Below, piece after piece: positions 29,902 to 39,095 of a stretch of DNA of 64,000 bases. Each line of letters begins with the position of its first letter. Position 1 is the stretch's first letter. The notes under the pieces were generated by a model that made no database searches, was not told the DNA's origin, and saw nothing but the letters and a program-made list of their open reading frames with translations. The stretch covers positions 1-64,000 of the forward strand of contig JAJYBB010000016.1 in assembly GCA_021779195.1 (NCBI GenBank), given 5' to 3'. Origin of the DNA: Bacteroidota bacterium (lineage in GTDB: Bacteria; Bacteroidota; Bacteroidia; Bacteroidales; Paludibacteraceae). The translations under genes were made by a program, and so were the position numbers.

Positions 29902-31572
29902 TTATTTTTTAATAAATTTTGATATAACATTTCCCTTTTCATTCGATACTGAAACAGTATATAATCCTGAATTGAAAGTGCTGATGTTGATTTTTATACA
30001 AGCCGATGCTGTTTTTTGATTGTAAATTGTTCTACCACTGATATCGTAAATAGCTATTTGAGAATTTGGTAGTAAATTTGATATATTTAAAATATCTAAT
30101 GCAGGATTAGGATATAGTGAAATACCTGAATTTGCTATTGAACTTAGCTGAGTGCTAACTTGTGAACCAACGACGATATCCTTTTGATCCGTGTTTATGA
30201 TTAAGTGGAAGGCGAGATTGGTTGCATTGTTATTCAATATCGGTATCGACATAATAACGCTTCCTTCATTCGGTGATTTTAAAGCAGCCAACCCCACTGC
30301 ATAAGTATTATCACTTTTGTTGATAGCCGCCAAATCAATATTTGTTGAAATGACTGGTTCGCCCAGCGCATTAAATTGATCTTTCAAATATACGTTTAAC
30401 CCTACAAGATTTCCAAACGATTTGAAAATGAGATTATTTCCCTCTTGTTTAATGGTAACATCAGCTAAATTATATGCCCGTGCTCGTGAGATTGTTGAAT
30501 CTTTTTCGACATCAAACGTATTAATCAAATAGGCTGAATATTGTAAGATCATAGCAGCATCGTTAGCTGTAATTCCTTCAATACCATCTACATTGGCTGC
30601 TTTTAAACGCCAATTTTCCCAGGGAAGTGGATCGATTATAGGAAGTGGATCTTTACCTACGGAATATTGTAAAGTGAGAGCAGCATCATAAGCTTGAATC
30701 GCCTGATTTCCATCCACATCTCCGTACTTATAGGCTCTAATGTGAATATTTCCTGATTCTGTGTCCCAAATTTGATTTGTATCGAAATAGAAATTGTTAA
30801 TCCAACATCTGTTGTCGTAATAGTAGGTCGAATTTTTTGCTTTAAAATTAAATTTTAGTAAATCACCTATCATATTTAGTAAATCACTTGACATGAAGCT
30901 AACATATAATCGTCCCAAAGAAGTAGTTGAATTCACGACTATTTCTCCATTTCTTGAAATGGTACTGTCAGTTGAATATCCTGTATATTCCATTAGATAG
31001 GGGTCATAACTGATTTCAAATTGATATGAAATTGCTTGAAGTGGATGATTTGATGTTGATTTGAGCGTTAAAGTGAAGTTGTCTCCGGCAGCAGTTTCAA
31101 TATTATCATAATATATTTTTGTAACTAATGGTATATCAGCCCATCTTTCTACACTGTCAATTTGTTTCCAAGTGCGATTTGAAATTTCACTACTATCGGC
31201 TGCCAATTCTCTATACTGCCAGTCTGGACCACATAGAAATTTATATCCTTGTTGTGCATTTGCTCCCCAAATTGTTGTTTGGAAAGTAATTGAATCGACC
31301 TGTTGCATATTATAGAAATTCCATCCGTTAAAATCTCCTGAAATATAGACTTCTTTTGTTCCTTGTGGCACTTTTACCGTATATGTCATACGGGGTTCTT
31401 CGTAGGGAGATTCTGATAATCCATTTGAAACTCCTATATAGTACATGTTTATTCCTCCATTCACCGAATATAAATATAGCGAAGTTTTTGGACCATGATA
31501 ATTATAAATGTTTATTGGAACATTACTGCTATCTCTAAGATTATTTATTCCTGGGGCAGGTATTGTGCCCAA
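29902..31572 (-). CDS. T9SS-sorted cohesin/dockerin-like secreted protein, 5' end disrupted
   Basis: The open frame encodes 556 residues from a TTG at 31572, and the frame is open back to 31701. An early segment with VYISGDFNGWNF (about 74-85) resembles a glycan-binding E-set (CBM48-like) strand. A cohesin-like beta domain (about 145-280) is followed by two dockerin-type repeats, GDVDGNQAIQAYDAALTLQY (about 289-308) and NVDGIEGITANDAAMILQY (about 332-350). The last ~75 residues (LYPNPALDILNIS) are a T9SS type A sorting domain. There is no signal peptide in this frame; one lies just upstream in another frame (31694-31774). The protein looks like an accessory polysaccharide-binding factor. The precise role is unknown. 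Confidence 0.7.
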   Translation of the reverse strand: MGTIPAPGINNLRDSSNVPINIYNYHGPKTSLYLYSVNGGINMYYIGVSNGLSESPYEEPRMTYTVKVPQGTKEVYISGDFNGWNFYNMQQVDSITFQTTIWGANAQQGYKFLCGPDWQYRELAADSSEISNRTWKQIDSVERWADIPLVTKIYYDNIETAAGDNFTLTLKSTSNHPLQAISYQFEISYDPYLMEYTGYSTDSTISRNGEIVVNSTTSLGRLYVSFMSSDLLNMIGDLLKFNFKAKNSTYYYDNRCWINNFYFDTNQIWDTESGNIHIRAYKYGDVDGNQAIQAYDAALTLQYSVGKDPLPIIDPLPWENWRLKAANVDGIEGITANDAAMILQYSAYLINTFDVEKDSTISRARAYNLADVTIKQEGNNLIFKSFGNLVGLNVYLKDQFNALGEPVISTNIDLAAINKSDNTYAVGLAALKSPNEGSVIMSIPILNNNATNLAFHLIINTDQKDIVVGSQVSTQLSSIANSGISLYPNPALDILNISNLLPNSQIAIYDISGRTIYNQKTASACIKINISTFNSGLYTVSVSNEKGNVISKFIKK

Positions 31573-31774
31573 AATGGAATCACCATTACTAATAATTATT
31601 TCTCTGTTAGAGGTAGCATTCGACGATAAACAGGCAAGCGCTATTTGACAATCACCACCAACTTTGAAAGCTAAGGCTCTTGTTGTTGAATACCTACGTC
31701 TTCATCAGAATTTGACTAAATGAAATTGAACCGTTTGTTAAGAATAACATGTAAATAATTAATAATTTTTTCAT
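31573..31774 (-). pseudogene. Detached signal-peptide segment of the T9SS substrate gene (frameshift)
   Basis: An ATG at 31774-31772 starts a 26-residue peptide, MKKLLIIYMLFLTNGSISFS and six more residues, ending at a TAG at 31696-31694. This is a typical Bacteroidota signal peptide. The main open frame resumes one base out of register from 31701 with YSTTRALAFKVGG after two stops. A third frame also reads a plausible NSDEDVGIQQQEP here. One or two indels therefore separate the export signal from the body of the gene, through mutation or sequence error. Confidence 0.65.
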
Positions 31775-32421
31775 AATAATAATTTTTAAAAATTAATACT
31801 GTTTGAATTGAGAAGTTTTTAATTCATATATTCTTTAAATACGCGTTATAAATTCATATTATTAATATATTAGTTGTTTTATTTAGTATAATTTAAGTTA
31901 TAATTAAATTTATAACATTAATATATGTTCATTATTGCATAGCAAATTTTAATATAAATAATATTAATTTATTTTATAATTATTCATATTGTTTGTAATA
32001 AAATTTTAATGCCCATGCATACAGATATATACTTAAGTTATTTATTGAAATAGTAAATTAAAACTTGATTTTTAATATGATAAAATAACACAATTAATAG
32101 TTAATATCTATAATGTTGTTTATTTTTAATGATGGATGAATATGGCTAATTCGTCATTCTATTTTTTTTAAAGCTATTATCTGTTTTATAAAATTGCTAT
32201 TTTTGAATAGATAATTTACAGTTTTAAACCAACTGTTAACTTATCGTATTTACTGATTCCATCCCAACAATATTAAGGGATAAAATTCTAAATTCTGATC
32301 ATTTGTATAGAAAAATCATTATAAATAATTTACCTTTGCCATCGAAAATTTTTATGATTATGTTGAACTATTTTATGGTTCAAAATTTATTAGTTCGGGT
32401 ATATGAAATTTATTTTTTCAC
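31775..32421. other. Extremely AT-rich non-coding stretch
   Basis: About 650 bases without a gene. From roughly 31800 to 32110 almost every base is A or T, in short irregular runs rather than a tandem repeat. The right end holds a likely promoter for the next gene: TACCTTTG at 32331-32338, with TTTG at 32302-32305, a spacing of 25 that is longer than usual. Confidence 0.5.
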
Positions 32422-35196
32422 ATGTCGATATTCAAAAGTATGAAATCAAAATTGATGCTAATTATTGAAAATCATTGTACGTCAACTTTTACTTTTATTG
32501 TAACGGTTAATAGGCTGTGCTTGGGTTTAGAAAATGCCATAATATTAAAAATTGCTTTGATTTTCATTTTATTGATTAGTTTTGTTGCTCCAGATTCATT
32601 GAAAAGTCAAACTAATAAAGAGCTTATTAATAATAAAATCGAAGGTAGTTTAAAATTAACAAATGACCGAAATTTGTTTTCGGAAGGAACACAGGTGTTT
32701 TTTGGTGATTCGTTGCTGGAAAATCATGCAATGGATGCTGTGCTTTCTCCAGATGGGAAGTGGTTGGCAGTTGAGGAACGATACAGTTTGGTTATTATTG
32801 ATACGAAACAAAAGAAAGTAATTTATACTTTGCCACTTACCCGTATTCCAGAACTGACGAAGTCAATGCAAAGAGCAATGAACACATACTCAGGAATACA
32901 ATGGAATAAAATAAATGAAAATGAATGTATAAGCTGGAGTTTTGTTTGTGGGAATCCCCAAAAATCGTATGTTATTCAGGTGAAGTGGAATGGTCACAGT
33001 GCTAATGTTGTCCATCTTTTTAAATACAATGCACTGAAACCAGCCGAAACAGCGTTACCAAATGAATTAATGATTCGTCGAGAAAACGGAATTTACGTGC
33101 TTTATGTTGTGCTGAACGGAAATAATCAGTTACTTAAACAAAATTTAGAAACTGGAGATACAATTTGGCAGTCACCTACGGGTGTAGCTCCTTATGGCCT
33201 TGCTTATTCAAACGGAAAATTGTATACGACTAATTGGGGTGGACGTGTTCCTGAAAGCGATGACCGGGATATTGCAGGAGTACCTTGGGGAAATGTACGC
33301 ATAAATCCGGCTAATGCAGGTACTCGAGAAGGCAGTGTCAGTGTTTTCGATCCTTCTACCGGAAAATTATTAAGAGAAATAATTGTAGGGTTGCATCCAA
33401 ACAAAATCATTGCTTCACCTGATCAGAAGTTTGTATTTCTTACCAATTCAAACAGCGATGCTGTGAGCGTTATCCGTACTGATATGGATACGGTTTCAGA
33501 AACAATACCAATTCGACTGCAACCTGAATTTAATAATTTTTTTGGTGATTCACCCAATGGATTGACAATTTCGAAGGATGGCAGAACGCTTTATGTGGCA
33601 GCTGGTATGGATAATGCCATTGCACAGGTGAAACTTGGAAGAATGAGTGCGACTAAAAGTAATCAAGATAAAAGTAAAGTTGAAGGTTTTATTTCTACTG
33701 GTTACTATCCGTCGTCCATTTCAATTAAGGATGGTAAACAATTGTATATTACCAATATAGAAGCAATGGGGCCAAATCTTCCTTTTAGGTATGATAAAAA
33801 TAAATCACCTGCATTCAATGCACATCATGCCTTTGCATCAGTTTCGATTATCGATATCCCTTCGAAAAGAAAGTTAGCTCAATATTCACAAAATGTAATT
33901 GCTTTAAATCAACTTCAGAGGCTTAAAAATACGCAATTACCTCCACGACCAAAAATAGCTCCATGTCCTTTGCCATTACGAATCGGCGAACCATCTGTTT
34001 TTAAACATGTTTTATATATTATTAAAGAAAATCGCACGTATGACCAGGTTTTTGGTGATATGAAACAAGGTAATGGAGATTCTTTGCTTTGTTCTTTTGG
34101 TGAAAATATAACTCCTAATGCTCATCAGTTGGCAAAAAATTATCTTTTACTCGATAATTATATGGCTTCTGGTAAATGTTCTGCCGAGGGTCATCAATGG
34201 ACAGATGCATCCATTGTTACAGATTATATTGAGAAAAATATGCGGGCATGGTTTCGAAGTTATCCACATGTGCAAACTGATGCTTTGGTATATGCTCCTA
34301 CTGGTTTTTTGTGGGATAATGCTCGAAAACATGGGGTTTCAGTAAAAATATTTGGCGAGGCCTGTATTCCTAAATTTGATTCCTCGCTCGATTGGACTGA
34401 TATTTATTCTCAGTATTTGAACAATATAAAATTTGAATTTAAGAATATTACTACCTTAAATACCGTTGAACCTGTATTATGTAGTAGTTATCCGGGATAT
34501 GATAGCCATAAAATTCCGGATGTGTTGCGAGCAAAAACTTTTATTGAAGAATTGAATAAATACGATAAAATACAGGGTGATTCATTGCCACAGCTTATGA
34601 TAATGGCTTTGCCTGCCGATCATACAGCTGGAATGTCGCCTGGTTTTCCAACACCTCGTGCAATGGTTGCAGATAATGATGTAGCTTTGGGACAAATTAT
34701 TGATGCTTATACGCATAGTAAATTTTATAAAAATAGTGTCATATTTGTCACTGAAGACGATTCGCAGGATGGTTGGGATCATGTTTCTGCTTTCCGGACG
34801 GTAGGATTGGTAGTTAGCCCATATTCAAAGCTTCGTAAAACAATTTCAACACCTTACAACCAACCTTCGATGGTTAGAACAATTGAACAAATTTTGGGGT
34901 TACCACCTATGAATATTCAGGATGCAATAGCTACTCCTATGTGGAACTGTTTCAACGATAAACCCGAGTTAATTCCTTATCAGGCACTTCCGAATCAAAT
35001 TTCGCTTAACGAGATGAATAAACCAATTTCAAAGTTAAAGGGAACTGCTCATTATTTCGCACTGAAAAGCATGGAGCCTCAATTTGCCGGCATCGATACC
35101 GGGAATGATGACCTTATGAACCGGATTATTTGGTTTGCAACTCAAGGAAACAGACCTTATCCTTCTAAATTTTTAGGGAATAAAATCGACGAATAA
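32422..35196 (+). CDS. YncE-like beta-propeller / alkaline phosphatase-fold phosphoesterase fusion
   Basis: A 924-residue exported two-domain protein. A hydrophobic segment (about residues 43-58, KIALIFILLISFVAP) near the N-terminus looks like a late signal sequence, so the annotated start may be upstream of the true one. A YncE-type propeller covers about 75-500, with repeats such as SVSVFDPSTGKLLREI and FVFLTNSNSDAVSVI. A phosphoesterase domain (Pfam PF04185-like) follows from about 530, with IIKENRTYDQVFGD, SAEGHQWTDA and EDDSQDGWDHVS carrying metal-binding positions. The same fusion is widespread in Bacteroidota as a bifunctional YncE/alkaline phosphatase family protein, with no defined substrate. 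An Omp85-type barrel gene follows after 123 bases. Confidence 0.85.
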   Translation: MSIFKSMKSKLMLIIENHCTSTFTFIVTVNRLCLGLENAIILKIALIFILLISFVAPDSLKSQTNKELINNKIEGSLKLTNDRNLFSEGTQVFFGDSLLENHAMDAVLSPDGKWLAVEERYSLVIIDTKQKKVIYTLPLTRIPELTKSMQRAMNTYSGIQWNKINENECISWSFVCGNPQKSYVIQVKWNGHSANVVHLFKYNALKPAETALPNELMIRRENGIYVLYVVLNGNNQLLKQNLETGDTIWQSPTGVAPYGLAYSNGKLYTTNWGGRVPESDDRDIAGVPWGNVRINPANAGTREGSVSVFDPSTGKLLREIIVGLHPNKIIASPDQKFVFLTNSNSDAVSVIRTDMDTVSETIPIRLQPEFNNFFGDSPNGLTISKDGRTLYVAAGMDNAIAQVKLGRMSATKSNQDKSKVEGFISTGYYPSSISIKDGKQLYITNIEAMGPNLPFRYDKNKSPAFNAHHAFASVSIIDIPSKRKLAQYSQNVIALNQLQRLKNTQLPPRPKIAPCPLPLRIGEPSVFKHVLYIIKENRTYDQVFGDMKQGNGDSLLCSFGENITPNAHQLAKNYLLLDNYMASGKCSAEGHQWTDASIVTDYIEKNMRAWFRSYPHVQTDALVYAPTGFLWDNARKHGVSVKIFGEACIPKFDSSLDWTDIYSQYLNNIKFEFKNITTLNTVEPVLCSSYPGYDSHKIPDVLRAKTFIEELNKYDKIQGDSLPQLMIMALPADHTAGMSPGFPTPRAMVADNDVALGQIIDAYTHSKFYKNSVIFVTEDDSQDGWDHVSAFRTVGLVVSPYSKLRKTISTPYNQPSMVRTIEQILGLPPMNIQDAIATPMWNCFNDKPELIPYQALPNQISLNEMNKPISKLKGTAHYFALKSMEPQFAGIDTGNDDLMNRIIWFATQGNRPYPSKFLGNKIDE

Positions 35197-35319
35197 TGTT
35201 CTGAAATAATTCATTTTTTAATTTCAAAATGTTATTATAAAATGCTTTATGTTTTTTTATTCTGATTTTAAATTATTTACGTTCAATTGATTTTCATTTT
35301 TTTAAGGATGTGTTGATAT

Positions 35320-36417
35320 ATGGGGCAGAGAGGATTTTTTTTTATTTTTTTATTCGTTTTAAGTAGTAAATTGCTTGTTGCAGAGCCTTCGGTTTCTGAT
35401 TCGATTCATATTCGCAACAGTCATTTTTTTGTTCCCTATACCGCATATCAACAAGAAACTAATTGGTTATTTGGTCTTACAGATGGGTATTATTTTAAAA
35501 GCAACGATTTGAGCCGAATAAGTTCTATTACTGGAAGTGCTGGATATACCCTTTTGAAACAATTTGTTGTTAATGTATCCCCACGTTTGTATTTAGGCGG
35601 AAAGCATTGGTATCTCTATTCAAATCTTAACTTTCAACATTATTATGATTATTTTTACGGAATTGGAAATCAACCAACTAATTTTAAACAGGATTTTACT
35701 TCTAATAATATTTATCTTTTGCTTCAACCACAATTCGCTCTCTCAAAACGATTTTATTTAGGCGCTGTTTTCTCGTTTATAAATGTACAAGCTGAGACAG
35801 ATTCAACTTTTGAACGGGAGAAAGAATTTATTTATGACAAATATGGTTCGGCCGGATGGGATGAATTCAGAGAATTAAATCTAGGGTTGGTTACAACTTT
35901 TGATTCGCGAGATAATCAATTTTATCCAGAGAAGGGAATTTATTTGAAATCTACTTTGAGTACCGCCACTCAGCAATTAGGCAGTTCTTATAGTTATACT
36001 CAATTTATGCTCGACTTCAGGCAATATATTCCTGTTTTTCGAAACCATGTTTTTGCGTGGCAGGCTTTGTACACTGGTATCTTCAGTAAAAATCAAGTGC
36101 CATTTCAACTTTTGCCCACCGTTGGCGGAAGTGATATTATGCGTGGTTTCAGACAAGGAATGTACCGTGACAAGGAAATGATGGTTTTTCAAACAGAATA
36201 CCGATTACCCATTTACAAACGATTAAAAGCAGCCTTATTTTGTTCAGCCGGCGATGTAATGAATACCAATTTGCAAATTGTTAAATTAAAGATGGCTTAT
36301 GGTGGCGGTTTGAGGTATCAATTGAACGATGCACGCGTTCATTTGCGTTTTGATATTGCTAAAAATAATTATAGCGATAATATGCAGTTCTATATTACTG
36401 CTGCAGAAGCATTTTAA
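35320..36417 (+). CDS. BamA/TamA (Omp85)-family outer membrane barrel protein, POTRA-less
   Basis: A 365-residue outer membrane protein with a signal peptide (about 1-21, SSKLLVA). The rest is predicted to be a 16-strand Omp85 barrel. DSRDNQFYPEKGIYLKS (about 194-210) and GGSDIMRGFRQGMYRDKE (about 268-285) are the typical 'surface antigen D15' motifs, the latter corresponding to the conserved RGF of the lid loop. There is no room for POTRA domains, so it is not BamA or TamA itself. Close spacing with the preceding phosphoesterase gene suggests a functional link, as an inferred lipid or phosphate-related outer-membrane role. Confidence 0.78.
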   Translation: MGQRGFFFIFLFVLSSKLLVAEPSVSDSIHIRNSHFFVPYTAYQQETNWLFGLTDGYYFKSNDLSRISSITGSAGYTLLKQFVVNVSPRLYLGGKHWYLYSNLNFQHYYDYFYGIGNQPTNFKQDFTSNNIYLLLQPQFALSKRFYLGAVFSFINVQAETDSTFEREKEFIYDKYGSAGWDEFRELNLGLVTTFDSRDNQFYPEKGIYLKSTLSTATQQLGSSYSYTQFMLDFRQYIPVFRNHVFAWQALYTGIFSKNQVPFQLLPTVGGSDIMRGFRQGMYRDKEMMVFQTEYRLPIYKRLKAALFCSAGDVMNTNLQIVKLKMAYGGGLRYQLNDARVHLRFDIAKNNYSDNMQFYITAAEAF

Positions 36418-36456
36418 ATGGGTATTTTTCCACATGAAAATGGTTTAAAAAATGAA

Positions 36457-36487
36457 ATAAGCCGCAATAAAAATTATTACGGCTTAT
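36457..36487. terminator. Bidirectional terminator between Omp85 and peroxiredoxin genes
   Basis: ATAAGCCG (36457-36464) pairs with CGGCTTAT (36480-36487). After one mismatch, AATAA/TTATT extends the stem. It sits between convergent genes. Confidence 0.65.
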
Positions 36488-36508
36488 GTTTAGGTTAAAA
36501 TGTACAAA

Positions 36509-37144
36509 TCAGTGTTTGTGCGATAAATAATCGGCAACACCTTCCTGGGTAGCTTTCATTGCTTTTTCGCCTTTTTTCCAGTTTGCTGGACAAACTTCTC
36601 CATATTCTTCGGTGAATTGTAATGCATCAATAATACGCAAAGTCTCGTCAACGCTTCGTCCGAGTGGCATATCGTTAACAACCTGATGACGAACAATTCC
36701 ATTTTTGTCAATTAAAAATAATCCGCGATAAGCCTGTGGCTCTCCCTCGAAAGTTTCATTTCCTTCTTCATCATATTCCTCTGCACCTGCAAGAACATCA
36801 TAGGCTTTCGAAATTTGAAGATTCTGATCAGATACCAATGGATATTTAACACCTTCGATTCCGCCATTGTTTTGTGCCGTTTGCAGCCATTTCCAATGTG
36901 AGAAGGGCGAATCGGTAGAAGCTCCCACAATGGCTACATTCCGCGATTGAAATTCGGAAATTCTCTCCTGAAATGCGATGATCTCGGTCGGACAAACAAA
37001 TGTGAAATCGGCCGGATAAAAATAAAACACAACATACTGTTTACCAATATATTGTAGTAATGAGAAATTTTCAATAATTTCGCCTCCATTCACAACAGCT
37101 TTGCTATTGAATACCGGCGCTTTTTTTCCTACTAATACTGACAT
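36509..37144 (-). CDS. 2-Cys peroxiredoxin (AhpC/Prx1 type)
   Basis: A 211-residue thiol peroxidase that reduces H2O2 and organic peroxides. The peroxidatic cysteine is in DFTFVCPTEI (about residue 50) and the resolving cysteine in GEVCPANW (about 188), as in typical 2-Cys AhpC-type enzymes. Upstream in-frame codons back to 37210 are excluded. A -7 element TATTTTTG lies at 37199-37192 on the minus strand, so the start is the ATG at 37144, which gives MSVLVGKKAP. No AhpF-like reductase is adjacent, so the electron donor is unknown. Confidence 0.92.
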   Translation of the reverse strand: MSVLVGKKAPVFNSKAVVNGGEIIENFSLLQYIGKQYVVFYFYPADFTFVCPTEIIAFQERISEFQSRNVAIVGASTDSPFSHWKWLQTAQNNGGIEGVKYPLVSDQNLQISKAYDVLAGAEEYDEEGNETFEGEPQAYRGLFLIDKNGIVRHQVVNDMPLGRSVDETLRIIDALQFTEEYGEVCPANWKKGEKAMKATQEGVADYLSHKH

Positions 37145-37286
37145 AATTTTATAATTTAAAATGTTATTACTTTGTAATCGTTTTAATGTTGCAAAAATAA
37201 CAATAATCAATGAATCTTCATCAAAAAATCTAATAGAGTTTTTGAATGTACTGATAGGAAAAACAAATGAAAGCCGAAGTTGTTTG

Positions 37287-37769
37287 TTATTCTTTGAAAA
37301 TTAACACGGTAGCATAAGCGGCAATGCCTTCTTTTCTTCCTACAAAGCCTAATTTTTCAGTTGTAGTAGCTTTTATAGAAATGGCATCGGTATCAACTTG
37401 AAGTATTGAACTCAGTACTTGTTGCATTGACTGGATGTGTGGATTTATTTTGGGTTGCTCGGCACACACGGTGCAATCAATATTACCGAGTTTATAGCCT
37501 TTTTCCCGAACTAAAGACATGGTTTTGCGTAGTAATATTTTACTGTCTATATTTTTGAATTTATCGTCATTATCAGGAAAATGAAATCCAATATCCCTTA
37601 GATTAGAGGCACCTAACAGTGCATCGCAAAGGGCATGAATAAGTACATCAGCATCAGAATGACCCTGTAATCCCAGTTCATATTCAATTTGGATACCTCC
37701 TAACCAAAGTTCACGATGGGGCATAAAAGCGTGCACATCATATCCAAATCCAACCCGAAAATTATTCAT
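37287..37769 (-). CDS. ispF: 2-C-methyl-D-erythritol 2,4-cyclodiphosphate synthase
   Basis: IspF cyclises CDP-ME2P to MEcPP in the MEP isoprenoid pathway. The 160-residue size is standard from the ATG at 37769 (MNNFRVGFGYDVHAF); a 20-residue upstream extension is probably not translated. Zn ligands are in GYDVHAF (His) and GHSDADVLIHALCDA (about 37-51). The signature FVGRKEGIAAYA (about 142-153) closes the protein. It follows porV after a hairpin, so it may be read from a promoter in the 50-base leader. Confidence 0.95.
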   Translation of the reverse strand: MNNFRVGFGYDVHAFMPHRELWLGGIQIEYELGLQGHSDADVLIHALCDALLGASNLRDIGFHFPDNDDKFKNIDSKILLRKTMSLVREKGYKLGNIDCTVCAEQPKINPHIQSMQQVLSSILQVDTDAISIKATTTEKLGFVGRKEGIAAYATVLIFKE

Positions 37770-37816
37770 GATCTTAATATTTAATTCATTAATCAAACTG
37801 AAAGTTAAATGTAAAA

Positions 37817-37851
37817 CGGTTGTTATCAATCCTTTTGGAAGATAACAACCG
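37817..37851 (-). terminator. Terminator of porU-porV
   Basis: CGGTTGTTATC (37817-37827) pairs perfectly with GATAACAACCG (37841-37851). In the porV direction (minus strand) the hairpin is followed by TTTT. It lies 45 bases after the porV stop. Confidence 0.7.
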
Positions 37852-37896
37852 TATTTTTGAAAAGTTCAACTCTAGTGATGAGTATAAGTTATGGGT

Positions 37897-39024
37897 TTAT
37901 TTTACTAAATTCTGTAATCCAAATAAATCAAACGAAAGGGAGAAACGCAAGGTCTGATCCAATGGATTTGATTGTGATGTTGAAATCACATAAGCTGCAT
38001 CGAGCGTAAATACATTTAGTTTGAATCCTGCACCGGCTGTAAAGTACTTCCGATTACCTTTATACTGGCTTTCATTATAATATCCACCACGTACGAAAAA
38101 TTGATTGTTGTAAGCATATTCTGCACCAATTGACCACATGATTTCGCTCAATTCTTCTGAGAAACCACCCGGTGCATCTGTAAATGACCGAAATATTCCC
38201 GACAATGGAGAAATGGCACTGTATTGTTCGGCTGTCATGTTATTTTGAGTCGGTACCAATAGTTTGTTTAAATCTGCACTGACTGACAATTTATTATAGG
38301 CATCCAACGGATAATCAAAAGAACCCCCGATTCTCAGATTTGTTGGGATAAAATTACTGGTTTGATTTTGATCATAAGAAATTTTTGAACCTATATTTGA
38401 AATATTGATACCGAGCCCTAAAGTTCCATCTGTATTTTGGACTGTTACGGGAGTTCGGTAGTAGGCTGCTATATCAGCTGCTACGGCAGCTCCAGGATAC
38501 ATTTCGGTTCCACCAGCAAGATTAATTCCATTATTCAAATCAGAATAAATAAAGCGTAAAGTGGCAGATGCCGATAATTTTTCTGACAACATACGGGAAT
38601 ATGCTGCATCAACAGCTAATTCATTCGGATGGGCTGATCCTGCAGGTTCGCCCAGTTGATCCATCAAGGTAATATCACCTAACGAGAAATAGCGTAGCGA
38701 AGCACTAATTGCCTGGCGTTGGTCAAATTTCCAATATCCTGACAAATAAGCTAAATTAATGTCAGTTACCAATTTACGTAACCATGGTGTGTACGAAAAA
38801 GATAATCCCGCATCGCTTTGCATAAATACGTATTTGGCAGGATTCCAATATTGTGAATTAACATCCGGATCGGTAGCTACACCAATATCACCCATTCCTC
38901 CACCACGTGCGTCTGGAGCTATTGAAAGAGAAGGTACTGCCGTTACTATAGGATTGTAGACTTGTGCAGAGGCACAAATTGAGAGTGAAAGGGCGGCAAT
39001 GAGCGCCAGGAATACTTTTTTCAT
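37897..39024 (-). CDS. porV: T9SS outer membrane protein PorV (LptO)
   Basis: PorV is a FadL-like 14-strand barrel that binds T9SS cargo and forms the attachment complex with the sortase PorU. The 375-residue protein has a signal peptide (1-20, ending ICASA) and the characteristic N-terminal motif LSIAPDARGGGMGDIGVA (about residues 32-49). NSQYWNPAKYVF follows, then repeated amphipathic strands. It lies 72 bases after porU on the same strand, the conserved porUV order. Confidence 0.94.
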   Translation of the reverse strand: MKKVFLALIAALSLSICASAQVYNPIVTAVPSLSIAPDARGGGMGDIGVATDPDVNSQYWNPAKYVFMQSDAGLSFSYTPWLRKLVTDINLAYLSGYWKFDQRQAISASLRYFSLGDITLMDQLGEPAGSAHPNELAVDAAYSRMLSEKLSASATLRFIYSDLNNGINLAGGTEMYPGAAVAADIAAYYRTPVTVQNTDGTLGLGINISNIGSKISYDQNQTSNFIPTNLRIGGSFDYPLDAYNKLSVSADLNKLLVPTQNNMTAEQYSAISPLSGIFRSFTDAPGGFSEELSEIMWSIGAEYAYNNQFFVRGGYYNESQYKGNRKYFTAGAGFKLNVFTLDAAYVISTSQSNPLDQTLRFSLSFDLFGLQNLVK

Positions 39025-39095
39025 TCGGAAATTTTATAATTGAAGGTGCAATATTACAAAAAATAAATCGAATAATAAAACGGAGAATTTTAAAA

